Assembly: GCF_001427585.1 (NCBI RefSeq)
Contig: NZ_LMGY01000021.1
Span: 62,001 to 126,000 of the forward strand
DNA length: 64,000 nt
Direction of reading: 5' to 3'
DNA from: Pseudoxanthomonas sp. Root630
GTDB taxonomy: Bacteria; Pseudomonadota; Gammaproteobacteria; Xanthomonadales; Xanthomonadaceae
Both the position numbers and the translations under genes were made by a program. Below the pieces are notes generated by a model, which saw nothing but the letters and a program-made list of their open reading frames with translations, had not been told where the DNA came from and searched no databases. Shown here piece after piece: positions 36,907 to 45,707 of the stretch; positions within the stretch are counted from its first letter, which is position 1, and each line of letters opens with the position of its first letter.

Positions 36907-37569
36907 TCACGGCTTCGGTCCCTGCCCTTCGTTGTCTTCCCACTTCAGCAGTCGACGGGTGATGAAGCGATAGACGGGCTTGCCGGTGCGGAACCACAGG
37001 TCGCGCAACCAGGAGGTGCGCTTGAGCACGCGCTTCTCGACGGGCGTGAGCGAGGCGCCGCAATACATGCGCTTGTGCTTGAGCAGATGGCGCAGGTCCT
37101 GGCGCGCCAGCAGGCGCATCCAGCGCGAGCGCGGGTGGCCGCGGGTAGCGAGCTGGAAATCGATGATCGCCGGGCGGCCGTCGGCCAGCACCAGCCAGTT
37201 CGCTTCCTTCGCCAGGTCGTTGTGGGCGACGCCCCGCCGGTGCAACTGCTGCAACAGCCTTCGCGCGGCGCGGAAATAGGCGAGGTCGCCGCGGGGCGGC
37301 CGCTGGTACATCGCCGCGCCCTCCATGTAGCTGCGGTCGAGCCGGCGGCCGGTCCAGTCCCGCAGCTGCGGCACGTCGGCCATGCCGGCGACCTTGCGCA
37401 GCGCCAGGGCTTCGCGGCGCGCCAGCCACCAGGCGGGCAGCCTGAGCCACAGCGGCACGTGCGCGAGATCACGGCGCACGAACGGGCCGTCCGGGCCCTG
37501 CATCAGCGAGATGCGCCCGAAGCTGTCGGCCTTGAGTGCAGCGATTTCGGAAGGCGAGCGCAAGTCCAC
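36907..37569 (-). CDS. RIO/lipopolysaccharide-kinase-like protein
   Basis: 220 residues with a GTG start at 37569. Kinase-type catalytic loop HNDLAKEANW and metal motif IIDFQLA (DFQ instead of DFG) are clear; the N-lobe is short and its ATP-binding Lys is not obvious. The protein resembles RIO-like and Kdo/heptose kinase-like families of gammaproteobacteria. Substrate could be protein or a lipid A/phospholipid component; proximity to the DedA-PAP2 gene hints at the envelope (inference). Confidence 0.78.
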   Translation of the reverse strand: MDLRSPSEIAALKADSFGRISLMQGPDGPFVRRDLAHVPLWLRLPAWWLARREALALRKVAGMADVPQLRDWTGRRLDRSYMEGAAMYQRPPRGDLAYFRAARRLLQQLHRRGVAHNDLAKEANWLVLADGRPAIIDFQLATRGHPRSRWMRLLARQDLRHLLKHKRMYCGASLTPVEKRVLKRTSWLRDLWFRTGKPVYRFITRRLLKWEDNEGQGPKP

Positions 37570-37575
37570 CTCGTC

Positions 37576-37581
37576 ATTCTA
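37576..37581 (-). promoter_or_regulatory. -10 box of a probably leaderless kinase mRNA
   Basis: TAGAAT on the minus strand, six bases before the GTG start of the kinase-like gene, so transcription should begin at the start codon. No Shine-Dalgarno is needed in that case. Confidence 0.5.
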
Positions 37582-37620
37582 CCGTCCGAAGGGAGGGGGT
37601 GCCGGTCAGCGACCGCCGCC

Positions 37621-37626
37621 TATAAT
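37621..37626 (+). promoter_or_regulatory. -10 box of a probably leaderless DedA-PAP2 mRNA
   Basis: Perfect TATAAT ending six bases before the ATG at 37633, placing +1 on the ATG. No good -35 (the region 37598-37604 is GC-rich). Confidence 0.6.
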
Positions 37627-37632
37627 CCGGCG

Positions 37633-39639
37633 ATGGACTCCACTTGGTTCGATTCCCTGCTGGCCTGGATCAGCGCGCATCCCGTGGCCGCGGGGCTGGT
37701 GATCTTCGCCATCGCCTTCTGCGACGCGGTGATCATCCTCGGCGCCATCGTGCCGGCGCTGCCGTTGCTGTTCGCGGTCGGCGTGCTGATCGGGCTGGGC
37801 GAGATCTCGGGACCTTATGCCGTCGCGTGCGCCATGCTGGGCGCGCTGATCGGCGACGCGACCAGTTACTGGGTGGGCCATCGCTGGGGCCAGCAGTTGC
37901 GCACGGTGTGGCCGTTCCGTCGCTATCCGCAATTGCTGGACCGGGGCGAACTGCTGTTCCGGCGCAATGCATGGAAGAGCATCTTCGTGGCGCGCTTCGT
38001 CGGCCCGATCCGTCCCTTCGTGCCCGCCGTGGCGGGCATCTCGCGGATGCCGCTGCGACGGTACGGTGCCGCGAGCGCCGCGGCCTGCCTGGCGTGGGCG
38101 GTGTCCTTCCTGCTGCCGGGCTGGGTACTGGGCCACGCTTACGATGCCGTCGCCGCCGTCGCGGGCAGGCTCGCGCTGGTGCTGGGCCTGCTGGTCGTCG
38201 TGCTGGCGGTCGCCTGGGCGCTCGTGCTGTACACGTACCGCTGGTTCGCGGCGCACGCCGATGCGCTGCTGTCGCGCGCGCTTGCGTGGTCGCATGCGCA
38301 TCCGGTGCTGGGGCGCTATACCGCGGCGGTGTTCGACCCCGGCCGGCGCGAGTCCGTGCCGCTGGCATTGCTGGCCATCCTGCTGCTGGGCATCGTGTGG
38401 GTGTGGTTCGCGTTCCTGGTGATCGTCATCGGCCACGGCGAACCGCTGGCCATCGACGTGATGGTCTACGAACTGATGCGCGCGCTGCGCAATCCGCTCG
38501 CGGACTACCCGCTGGCGGCGATCGCCTCGTTCGGCGACGAACAGGTGCTGGCGCCAGCGTCGCTGCTGGTGCTGGCCTACCTGGCCTGGCGCAAGCGCTG
38601 GATGGCGGCGGGCCACTGGGTGGCGGCGCTCGCGTTCGGCCTGGCGTTGACGGCGTGGCTCGGGGCATCGGTGGACATTCCCAAGCCGCCATCGGTCAGC
38701 AGCGGATTCGGGTTCCCGTCGATCGCGGTCACGATGTCCACCATCACGTTCGGCTTCTTCGCAGTGCTGATCGCGCGCGAACTGCCGGGACGCACGCGGG
38801 TGTGGCCCTACCTGGTGTCGGGCATCGTGGTGGCGTTGATCGGCTTCGCACGCATCTACCTGGGCGCGCACTGGCTCAGCGATGTGATCGGCGGCATGCT
38901 GTTCGGCCTGGTGTGGCTGCTGGTGCTGGGCATCGCCTACCGCCGCCGCATGGTGCGTTCGTTCTGGATCAAGCCGATCGCCTGGCTGTTCTACGGCGCG
39001 TTCGTGGTCGCCGGCCTGTGGCATGCGCCGCGCAACGTGGAGCGCATGCTGGCGCAGTTCCAGATGCCGGTGATCGAGCGGACGGTGGCGCTGCAGGATT
39101 GGTGGCAACGCGACTGGCAGACACTGCCCGCGCGACGCAACGAGTTCGACGACGAACAGCGCTGGCCGCTGGACGTGCAGGTGGCTGGACCGCTGGCGCC
39201 GCTGAAGGCCGTACTGGCTGCACAGGGCTGGCGCGAGCAGCCGCAGGCGGGCTGGGAAGAGGCGCTCAATCTGCTCGACAGCGACTCGCCCGACGACGAA
39301 CAGCCCGTGCTGCCCGCGACGCTCGATACGCGCGCGGAAAGCCTGCTGATGGTGCGTGCGGGCGACCATCCCGGCGAAGTCTTCGTGCTGCGCCTGTGGC
39401 CGGCGGATACGCGCCTGCAGCCCGGCAACGTGCCGCTGTGGATCGGTAGCGCCCAGGTGCTGCAGCAGCAGCGCGCGTTCAACCTGGTGCGCCTGTGGCG
39501 GCCGCTGCGCGAAGCCCGCACGGCACTGGATGCGGTCAGCCAGGCCACGACCGGCCTGGACCACGCCATCGCGCCGCATCCCGATTCCGGCCTGCCCGTC
39601 CTGCGGATCTGCACCACCGATGTCGACGCCGCGCGCTGA
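37633..39639 (+). CDS. DedA-PAP2-LssY_C fusion membrane protein
   Basis: 668 residues. Order: DedA/VTT domain (about 1-205) with the hallmark ARFVGPIRPFVPAVAG; PAP2 phosphatase-like domain (about 235-450); soluble LssY_C domain (about 515-650, from LDVQVAGPLAPLKAVL). DedA proteins move undecaprenyl phosphate or other lipids across membranes; PAP2 domains dephosphorylate lipids. In this copy the PSGH motif reads FPSIAVTM (361-368), so the His and Gly are lost, while the third motif ARIYLGAHWLSD (His413, Asp417) remains. The phosphatase is probably inactive or altered. Divergent from the kinase-like gene. Confidence 0.9.
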   Translation: MDSTWFDSLLAWISAHPVAAGLVIFAIAFCDAVIILGAIVPALPLLFAVGVLIGLGEISGPYAVACAMLGALIGDATSYWVGHRWGQQLRTVWPFRRYPQLLDRGELLFRRNAWKSIFVARFVGPIRPFVPAVAGISRMPLRRYGAASAAACLAWAVSFLLPGWVLGHAYDAVAAVAGRLALVLGLLVVVLAVAWALVLYTYRWFAAHADALLSRALAWSHAHPVLGRYTAAVFDPGRRESVPLALLAILLLGIVWVWFAFLVIVIGHGEPLAIDVMVYELMRALRNPLADYPLAAIASFGDEQVLAPASLLVLAYLAWRKRWMAAGHWVAALAFGLALTAWLGASVDIPKPPSVSSGFGFPSIAVTMSTITFGFFAVLIARELPGRTRVWPYLVSGIVVALIGFARIYLGAHWLSDVIGGMLFGLVWLLVLGIAYRRRMVRSFWIKPIAWLFYGAFVVAGLWHAPRNVERMLAQFQMPVIERTVALQDWWQRDWQTLPARRNEFDDEQRWPLDVQVAGPLAPLKAVLAAQGWREQPQAGWEEALNLLDSDSPDDEQPVLPATLDTRAESLLMVRAGDHPGEVFVLRLWPADTRLQPGNVPLWIGSAQVLQQQRAFNLVRLWRPLREARTALDAVSQATTGLDHAIAPHPDSGLPVLRICTTDVDAAR

Positions 39640-39647
39640 GCGCCGCG

Positions 39648-40223
39648 TCAATCGATCCAGTTGAGCAAGTGTTGCAGGCGCGCGTGCGGATCGTCTTCCT
39701 GCAGCACCGTGACGCGTTGCTCGGGCGTGATCGGCAGGACCTGGGCGAGCCGCCAGCCGACCCAGGCGGCGTGCTCGAAGATGCGCGACGGCAACTTGCT
39801 CATGTCGGTGCCGGTCTTTTCCATCATGGTCTGCAGCAGCGTGCCCAGCAGCGCATGCTCGGGGCGCAACGCTTCGTCGTGGTCGGCGACGAGCCACTCC
39901 ACGTCGGCCATCACCAGGCCATTGTCGCGCACGCGCGTGCGATGCACGTGGAAGCGGCGATGCCCGCGCACGCGCAAGGACAGCAGGCCATCGGCCCCCA
40001 TGTCGAAGTCCTCGATCGTCGCCTCGGTGCCGTAGGCTGCCGGCGTGGCCGGCGCACCGACCTCGCTGCCGTCCAGGATCAGGCAGACGCCGAAGCCGCC
40101 ACCCGACCGGCCGCAGTCCCGCACCAGGTCGAGATAGCGCCGCTCGAACACGCGCAGGTCCATCGCGGCGCCGGGCAGCAGCACGCTCTGCAACGGGAAC
40201 AGCGGGAGGGATTCGGTCGTCAC
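39648..40223 (-). CDS. LON peptidase substrate-binding domain protein
   Basis: 191 residues from a GTG at 40223, ten bases after the mpl stop. It consists only of the N-terminal LON substrate-binding fold (LPLFPLQSVLLPGAAMDLRV, ERRYLDLVRDC), without AAA+ or protease domains. Function of such stand-alone proteins is unknown. Longer in-frame readings run back into mpl and are rejected. Confidence 0.83.
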   Translation of the reverse strand: MTTESLPLFPLQSVLLPGAAMDLRVFERRYLDLVRDCGRSGGGFGVCLILDGSEVGAPATPAAYGTEATIEDFDMGADGLLSLRVRGHRRFHVHRTRVRDNGLVMADVEWLVADHDEALRPEHALLGTLLQTMMEKTGTDMSKLPSRIFEHAAWVGWRLAQVLPITPEQRVTVLQEDDPHARLQHLLNWID

Positions 40224-40233
40224 GTCCCGGCTC

Positions 40234-41592
40234 TCAGCCCTGCAGCGCCGCCAGGAACCGTCGCGGTGCTCCGTCGAACCCGCCATTCGACATGAAGACG
40301 ACATGGTCGCCGGGGTGGACGATCTCGCGGAGCGTGGCGATCAATGCATCGGCATCCGGCACGGTGCGCGCAGCGCCACGGATGGCGGAGACGACCTTCG
40401 CGGCATCCCACGCGAGTTCGGGACGATGCAGGAAGACCACCGCATCGGCGATGTCGAGCGACGGCGCCAGCGCGTCGGCATGCGCGCCCGAGCGCATCGA
40501 ATTGCTGCGCGGCTCCATCGCCACCACGATGCGCGCCGCGCCAACGCGGGCCCGCAAGCCTTCCAGCGTCGTGTGGATGGCGGTCGGATGGTGGGCGAAG
40601 TCGTCGTAGAGGGTGATGCCGTCATGCTGGCCGATCACTTCCAGCCGGCGCTTCACGCTGCGGAACGCCGCCAGCGAAGGCAGCACCGTGGCGACGTCCA
40701 CGCCGACCGCGTTGCAGGCGGCCAGCGCGGCCAGGCCATTGAGCACGTTGTGCCGGCCCAGCATGGGCCAATGCACTTCGCCGATCTCGACGCCGTGGTG
40801 GCGCACGGCGAACACGCTGCCATCCTCGCGGATCAGGCGCGCGCTCCATTCCAGCGCCGTATCGAAGCCGAAACGTTCCACCGGCGTCCAACACCCCATC
40901 GCCAGCACCTCCGCCAGGCGCGCGTCCTCGCCGTTGACGATCAGGCGACCGCGTCGCGGCACGGTGCGCACCAGGTGGTGGAACTGGCGCTGGATCGCGG
41001 CCACGTCCGGGAAGATGTCGGCGTGGTCGTATTCCAGGTTGTTGAGGATGGCGACCAGCGGGCGATAGTGGACGAACTTGCTGCGCTTGTCGAAGAAGGC
41101 CGTGTCGTACTCGTCGGCCTCGACGACGAATTCGCGCCCCCCGCCGATGCGCGCGGACACACCGAAGTCCTCGGCCACGCCGCCGATCAGGAAACCCGGC
41201 GAGCGTCCCGCCGCTTCCAGCAGGTAGGTCAGGATGGTCGTGGTGGTGGTCTTGCCGTGCGTACCGGCCACGGCGAGCGTGTCGCGCCCGGGCAGCACGC
41301 GTTCGGACAGCCATTGCGCGCCGGAGATGTACCGCCGGCCCTGGTCCAGCACCGCCTCCACCGCCTGGTTTCCGCGCGACAGGGCGTTGCCGATCACGAT
41401 CTCGTCGCAGTCCGGCGCGATGTTCTGGGGCTGGTAGCCCTGCGCCAGCGCGATCCCGAGCTTCTCGAGCTGGGTCGACATGGGCGGATAGATGGCCTGG
41501 TCGCTGCCTTCGACGGTGTGGCCGAGCTCGCGGGCCAGGGCGGCCACGCCGCCCATGAAGGTGCCGGCGATGCCGAGGATGTGGATCTTCAA
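40234..41592 (-). CDS. mpl: UDP-N-acetylmuramate:L-alanyl-gamma-D-glutamyl-meso-diaminopimelate ligase
   Basis: 452 residues. Mpl recycles murein tripeptide by joining it to UDP-MurNAc. Signatures: N-terminal MKIHILGIAGTFMGGVAALA, the Mur ligase P-loop VAGTHGKTTTTTIL, EADEYDTAFFDKRSKF and LYDDFAHHPTAIHTTL. Length and the absence of a MurC-like C-terminus fit Mpl. It precedes the LON-domain gene on the same strand. Confidence 0.94.
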   Translation of the reverse strand: MKIHILGIAGTFMGGVAALARELGHTVEGSDQAIYPPMSTQLEKLGIALAQGYQPQNIAPDCDEIVIGNALSRGNQAVEAVLDQGRRYISGAQWLSERVLPGRDTLAVAGTHGKTTTTTILTYLLEAAGRSPGFLIGGVAEDFGVSARIGGGREFVVEADEYDTAFFDKRSKFVHYRPLVAILNNLEYDHADIFPDVAAIQRQFHHLVRTVPRRGRLIVNGEDARLAEVLAMGCWTPVERFGFDTALEWSARLIREDGSVFAVRHHGVEIGEVHWPMLGRHNVLNGLAALAACNAVGVDVATVLPSLAAFRSVKRRLEVIGQHDGITLYDDFAHHPTAIHTTLEGLRARVGAARIVVAMEPRSNSMRSGAHADALAPSLDIADAVVFLHRPELAWDAAKVVSAIRGAARTVPDADALIATLREIVHPGDHVVFMSNGGFDGAPRRFLAALQG

Positions 41593-41676
41593 GACTGCGC
41601 TTCCGGAATGAGTCCGCGAACTTTAGCCGAGCGCGTCGGCTTCGGCACGACGGACGTCACGTCGGCCCCTCCACAA

Positions 41677-41705
41677 CAAAAAGGCCCCGACGATGCGGGG
41701 CCTTT
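41677..41705 (-). terminator. Intrinsic terminator after adk
   Basis: On the minus strand AGGCCCCG, a six-base loop, CGGGGCCT, then TTTTTG. It lies 31 bp beyond the adk stop and before mpl, separating the two. Confidence 0.85.
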
Positions 41706-41735
41706 CTACGGGCTCAACCGCAGCGGAAGCCGGCG

Positions 41736-42314
41736 TCAGCCCACTTCCTTCGCCGGCGCCAGCGCCTCGGTGATGCGGGTGAACACCTCGTCCAGCGAGC
41801 CCACGCCGTCGACGACGGTCAGTTCGCCCTGCTGGCGGTAGAAGTCGATGACCGGCGCGGTCTGGTCGGTATAGACCTGCAGGCGCTTGCGGACCGACTC
41901 CGGATTGTCGTCGGCGCGGCCCTCGGCCTTGGCGCGGCCGGCGATGCGCTCCACCAGCAGTTCGGTGGGCACTTCCAGCTGCACGGCGAAGTCGAACTTC
42001 TGCCCCAGCTTGGCCAGCAACTGGCCCAGCGCGGCGGCCTGCACCAGGTTGCGCGGGTAGCCGTCGAGGATGAAGCCGGCCTGGGTGTCGTCGCGGGAGA
42101 ACCGGTCCTCCAGCATGCCCAGCAGGATGTCGTCGCTGACCAGTTCGCCGCGCGCCATCACTTCCTTGGCCTGCAGGCCCAGCGGGCTGCCGGCGGCCAC
42201 TTCGGCGCGCAGCAGGTCGCCGGTGGAAATGTGCGGTACCTGCAGGTAGTCCTTCAGGCGCGCTGCCTGAGTGCCCTTGCCCGACCCGGGTGGGCCCAGT
42301 AGAACCAATCGCAT
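41736..42314 (-). CDS. adk: Adenylate kinase
   Basis: 192 residues. It interconverts ATP+AMP and 2 ADP. P-loop GPPGSGKGTQAARL, STGDLLRAEV, FILDGYPRN and DNPESVRKRL are intact. It has the short LID (no 30-residue insert with Cys), so it is of the short bacterial type rather than the 214-residue E. coli type. Divergent from the PPi-PFK gene. Confidence 0.95.
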   Translation of the reverse strand: MRLVLLGPPGSGKGTQAARLKDYLQVPHISTGDLLRAEVAAGSPLGLQAKEVMARGELVSDDILLGMLEDRFSRDDTQAGFILDGYPRNLVQAAALGQLLAKLGQKFDFAVQLEVPTELLVERIAGRAKAEGRADDNPESVRKRLQVYTDQTAPVIDFYRQQGELTVVDGVGSLDEVFTRITEALAPAKEVG

Positions 42315-42435
42315 GCTGTAACTCCCGAAACTGGAATCCTGCGGGCGGTGGATCGCGCCGGGCGCCGGGCGCCGCGCTGCACCGCGTCATCTGTGTGAAG
42401 CTTACCGCATCCCCGCACCCCGGAACGAACCCCAC

Positions 42436-43692
42436 ATGGCGTCTGGCACCCTACTTTATGCGCAGTCCGGCGGCGTCACCGCCGTCATCAATGCCTCCGC
42501 CTCGGCCGTCATCACCGAAGCGCGCGCCCGCAAAATCAAGGTCTTGGCTGCGCGCAACGGCATCCTCGGCGCGCTGCGCGAGGAGCTGATCGACACCAGC
42601 AAGGAGTCGGCCGCCGCCATCCGCGCCCTGGCCCATACCCCCGGCGGCGCCTTCGGCAGCTGCCGCGTCAAGCTGAAGTCGCTGGAGGCCGACCGGGCCA
42701 AGTACGAGCGCCTGCTCGCCGTGCTGAAAGCGCACGACGTGCGCTACTTCCTCTACAACGGCGGCAACGATTCGGCCGACACCGCCTGGAAGGTCTCGCA
42801 GCTGGCCCAGGCCTTCGACTATCCGCTGACCTGCATCGGCGTGCCGAAGACGGTCGACAACGACCTGGCCGTCACCGACACCTGCCCCGGCTTCGGCTCG
42901 GCGGCCAAGTACACGGCCGTCTCCGTGCGCGAGGCCGCGCTGGACGTGGCGGCCATGGCGGAAACCTCCACCAAGGTGTTCGTCTACGAGGCCATGGGTC
43001 GCCACGCCGGCTGGCTGGCCGCGGCTGCCGGCCTGGCCGGGCAGTCCGCGGACGAGGCGCCGCACATCATCCTGTTCCCCGAGCGCGCGTATGACGAAAC
43101 GCAGTTCCTCGCGCAGGTGAAGAAGGTCGTCGATCGCGTGGGCTGGTGCGTCGTGGTCGCGAGCGAGGGCATCCAGCATGCAGACGGGCGCTTCGTCGCC
43201 GATGCCGGTGGCGGCAAGGATTCGTTCGGCCACACCCAACTGGGCGGCGTTGCGTCTTACCTCGCCGGGCGCGTGAAGGACCAGCTGGGCCTGAAGGTGC
43301 ACTGGACCCTGCCCGACTACCTGCAGCGTTCGGCGCGACACATCGCCTCGAAGACCGACTGGGAGCAGGCGCAGGCCGTCGGCAAGGCCGCGGTCCAGTT
43401 CGCCCTGAAGGGCCAGAACGCGGTGATGCCGGTGATCGTGCGTACGTCGGACGCGCCGTTCCGCTGGAAGATCGAGGCCGCGCCGCTGTCGAAGGTGGCC
43501 AACCACGAGAAGAAATTCCCGCCGACCTTCATCCGCAAGGATGGCTTCGGCATCACCGACAAGGCGCGCGCCTACCTGCAGCCGTTGATCCGTGGCGAGG
43601 CCTATCCGCCCTACGGTACCGACGGCCTGCCGAAGTACGTCGCGCTGAAGAACGTGGCGGTGAAGAAGAAGCTGCCGGCGTGGGAAGGTTGA
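42436..43692 (+). CDS. pfp: PPi-dependent 6-phosphofructokinase
   Basis: 418 residues. Reversibly phosphorylates fructose-6-P with pyrophosphate. The two residues that separate PPi- from ATP-enzymes both read PPi-type: GGND at 109-112 and Lys in PKTVDND (137-143). MGRHAGW and DGLPKYV-like segments also match. PPi-PFK lets the cell run glycolysis or gluconeogenesis with PPi; a proton pyrophosphatase gene lies 5 kb downstream. Confidence 0.94.
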   Translation: MASGTLLYAQSGGVTAVINASASAVITEARARKIKVLAARNGILGALREELIDTSKESAAAIRALAHTPGGAFGSCRVKLKSLEADRAKYERLLAVLKAHDVRYFLYNGGNDSADTAWKVSQLAQAFDYPLTCIGVPKTVDNDLAVTDTCPGFGSAAKYTAVSVREAALDVAAMAETSTKVFVYEAMGRHAGWLAAAAGLAGQSADEAPHIILFPERAYDETQFLAQVKKVVDRVGWCVVVASEGIQHADGRFVADAGGGKDSFGHTQLGGVASYLAGRVKDQLGLKVHWTLPDYLQRSARHIASKTDWEQAQAVGKAAVQFALKGQNAVMPVIVRTSDAPFRWKIEAAPLSKVANHEKKFPPTFIRKDGFGITDKARAYLQPLIRGEAYPPYGTDGLPKYVALKNVAVKKKLPAWEG

Positions 43693-43699
43693 TCTTCGC

Positions 43700-44092
43700 G
43701 TGACCGTCCGCATCGTCCGCCTCGGCAGTCCGCGCGCGACGGACGAAGGCCTGCGCATCGGTACGGTACGCAGGCCGCCACGCGGCGTGCCGAAGACCGA
43801 GTTCGCCTCGCAGGACTGGTACGACGTCTGGTATCCCGATCTCGCGCCGAGCGCCGACCTCGTGAAGGAAGCCCAGCACGCCGACACGCCCAAGGCCTGG
43901 GCGGCCTTCGTGAAGAAGTACCGCGCCGAAATGGCCACGCCCGGGAACGCGCGAACGCTGGATCTATTGGCGGCGCTCTCGCATGGCAGCCACTTCTCCG
44001 TGGGCTGCTACTGCGAGGACGAAGCGCACTGCCACCGCTCGGTTCTCCGCGCACTGCTGGCCGAACGCGGCGCAGTGCTTCTGGCAGGGTGA
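43700..44092 (+). CDS. DUF488 family protein
   Basis: 130 residues, one DUF488 domain: YDVWYPDLAPS and the C-terminal GCYCEDEAHCHRSVLRALL with its conserved Cys/His. Eight bases after pfp, so co-transcribed. Function unknown. Confidence 0.87.
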   Translation: MTVRIVRLGSPRATDEGLRIGTVRRPPRGVPKTEFASQDWYDVWYPDLAPSADLVKEAQHADTPKAWAAFVKKYRAEMATPGNARTLDLLAALSHGSHFSVGCYCEDEAHCHRSVLRALLAERGAVLLAG

Positions 44093-44162
44093 CTTCAGGC
44101 ACCGGCCCGGCACCTTGGCCGGTGCTAGCGTGGGATCGTCGCCACACCACCGGGATTCCGTC

Positions 44163-44294
44163 ATGTTCCGCAAAGTGCTCGTCGGACTGCTTGCCGTCGC
44201 CATCGGCCTCGCCATCGCGGGCGCCGGCTACCGTTTCGGGCAATACCTCGCGCAGAAGGACGCGGCGAGCCCCGCCGTACGCGCCATCACCTGA
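44163..44294 (+). CDS. Small single-pass membrane protein
   Basis: 43 residues: MFRKVLVGLLAVAIG start, one hydrophobic helix (about 5-24), then a short polar tail. High third-position GC and a plausible start support it, but at this size it remains tentative. Confidence 0.5.
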   Translation: MFRKVLVGLLAVAIGLAIAGAGYRFGQYLAQKDAASPAVRAIT

Positions 44295-44325
44295 TGACCC
44301 GCATCCAGCGCGCTAGCATGGCGCG

Positions 44326-44720
44326 ATGGATGACCTGCTCGCCGAACTGACGGCCCTCGAAACCGAACTCCACCATCCGGGCGTGACCTGCACGCGTGCA
44401 CGGTTGGAGCGCCTGCTGCACCCGGACTTCCACGAAGTCGGCCGTAGCGGTACGCGCTACACGCGGCAGGTCGTCATCGATTTCCTTGCGGATCGCGTGT
44501 CATTACCGGATGTCGTCGCTTGCGACCATCGTATCGAACGGTTGTCGGACGACGTGGCGCTGCTGCATTTCGCATCGCATGAAGTCGCGACCGATGGCGC
44601 GCCCGCCAAGTCGCCTTTCGCGTGTCGATATGGCGGCGCACGGCCTTGGGCTAGCAATTGCATTATCACCAGGGCACGCCGAAGCCCCCCCCAAGGAGTA
44701 GACCAACGCCGCGTCAGTGA
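44326..44720 (+). pseudogene. Decayed DUF4440/NTF2-like gene
   Basis: The first 95 codons read as a normal NTF2-like protein (LLHPDFHEVGRSGTRYTRQVV, HRIERLSDDVALLHF). Near 44611-44620 one base is missing: the expected continuation SIWRRTALG resumes in another frame, is then broken by a TAG (44652-44654) where relatives have Trp, and goes on as QLHYHQGTP to a TGA at 44718. Two independent lesions mark it as dead. In the original frame translation would run on to 44751 with unrelated residues. Confidence 0.72.
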
Positions 44721-44751
44721 AGCGGTTCGCCACTCCATGCGAAAGATGTGA

Positions 44752-45067
44752 AATCACACTTGAAGAGAAATCCTTGACGGCATTTTTTCTGGCGCTCTAT
44801 AACGCGCTATCGCCGATGCAAGGACGCCATCCGAATGCCTCAGTCCAGCCCGCTCGAAGAGGATGCCGGACTGCGTCCAGAGGAAGCACGACGATCGTGT
44901 AATCCGCCGCCGCATTTCGTATATCGAGGGCCTCGGAACAAGTATGGTCGCTCCTCTGCATCCACTGCCCGCGGCGTGCTTCTTCCAGGGCTCCGGTCGC
45001 CGCTAGCCTTCCGCCAAACGGAGCAAACTGCACGGATGTCGCCACCTCGCCCTAAGGGGTCGCCCGC
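44752..45067 (+). other. Intergenic region with a clear promoter and long leader
   Basis: 316 bp with lower GC than the surrounding DNA. It holds TTGACG (44774-44779) and TATAAC (44798-44803), 18 bp apart, a good sigma-70 promoter reading right. The next recognised gene starts at 45068, giving a leader of about 255 nt. An open frame 44835-45071 with an AAGGA site overlaps that gene by four bases but has no coding-like third-position bias; I do not call it. A regulatory leader or small RNA is possible. Confidence 0.55.
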
Positions 45068-45691
45068 ATGACCGATCTCCGCCGCGCCTTGATCAGCATC
45101 GCCATACCCTCTCTGCTTCTGCTCCTTTCGACAGGATGTTCCACCATGACGACTCCGCCAGCATCCGCCGACAAGACCCCGATCCCTGACAACTCAAACT
45201 ATCCTGCGCGCTGGCCGCTGAGGTTCAAGGCGCATTACTTCGGCGTCGCTACCTACAGCACCTATGGCTGCGAAGTGACCTATGGAGGCAGAGGTCGCGC
45301 TGAGGACCCGCAGGACGAACTCCAGAGTTCTTCCGAGTCCCTTGGGGACAAGTATCCGGACAACATGAAAGCGGGGTGGGGGCCGATCCGTAACTTCCCG
45401 CCGCCCGCAAAGGTGACCTGGCGCTCCAAGGACGGCACGCCGTTGGAGGCCGAGGTGGATATAGGCGAGATATTCAAGGACGAGCTGATCCGGCACAACC
45501 TGACCAAGGAAGATATTCCCCTGCCCACCCTGGCTGGCGATCACACGCCCGGAATCATCCTGGAAGTAAACGATCGCACCATCAACGTGTATATGCGAAT
45601 GCATCTTTCGGCGAAGGAACTGCAAGTACCTGGCAACAAGTACAGCGATTTCCGGAACGATCTGATCAAGGTCTACAGCCGAACCTACTAA
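45068..45691 (+). CDS. Lipoprotein, candidate immunity protein of the lipase-like neighbour
   Basis: 207 residues. The signal ends LLSTGC (Cys24), so the mature protein is tethered on the periplasmic face. The body has a conserved-looking core around YGCEVTYGG, WGPIRNFPPPAKVTWRSKDG, VDIGEIFKDELIRHN and ILEVNDRTINVYMR; I recall similar unnamed lipoproteins beside DUF2235-type genes in related genera but cannot give a family name. It is 16 bp upstream of the lipase-like gene. Immunity lipoproteins commonly neutralise periplasm-acting lipase effectors; that role here is inference. Third-position GC is lower than in housekeeping neighbours. Confidence 0.78.
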   Translation: MTDLRRALISIAIPSLLLLLSTGCSTMTTPPASADKTPIPDNSNYPARWPLRFKAHYFGVATYSTYGCEVTYGGRGRAEDPQDELQSSSESLGDKYPDNMKAGWGPIRNFPPPAKVTWRSKDGTPLEAEVDIGEIFKDELIRHNLTKEDIPLPTLAGDHTPGIILEVNDRTINVYMRMHLSAKELQVPGNKYSDFRNDLIKVYSRTY

Positions 45692-45707
45692 GCACGGAGC
45701 GCATGAC

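Noticed and set aside
44835-45071. 78-residue frame overlapping the lipoprotein start
   Set aside because: No third-position GC bias and no recognisable motif despite an ATGA overlap; kept only as a remark in the intergenic entry.
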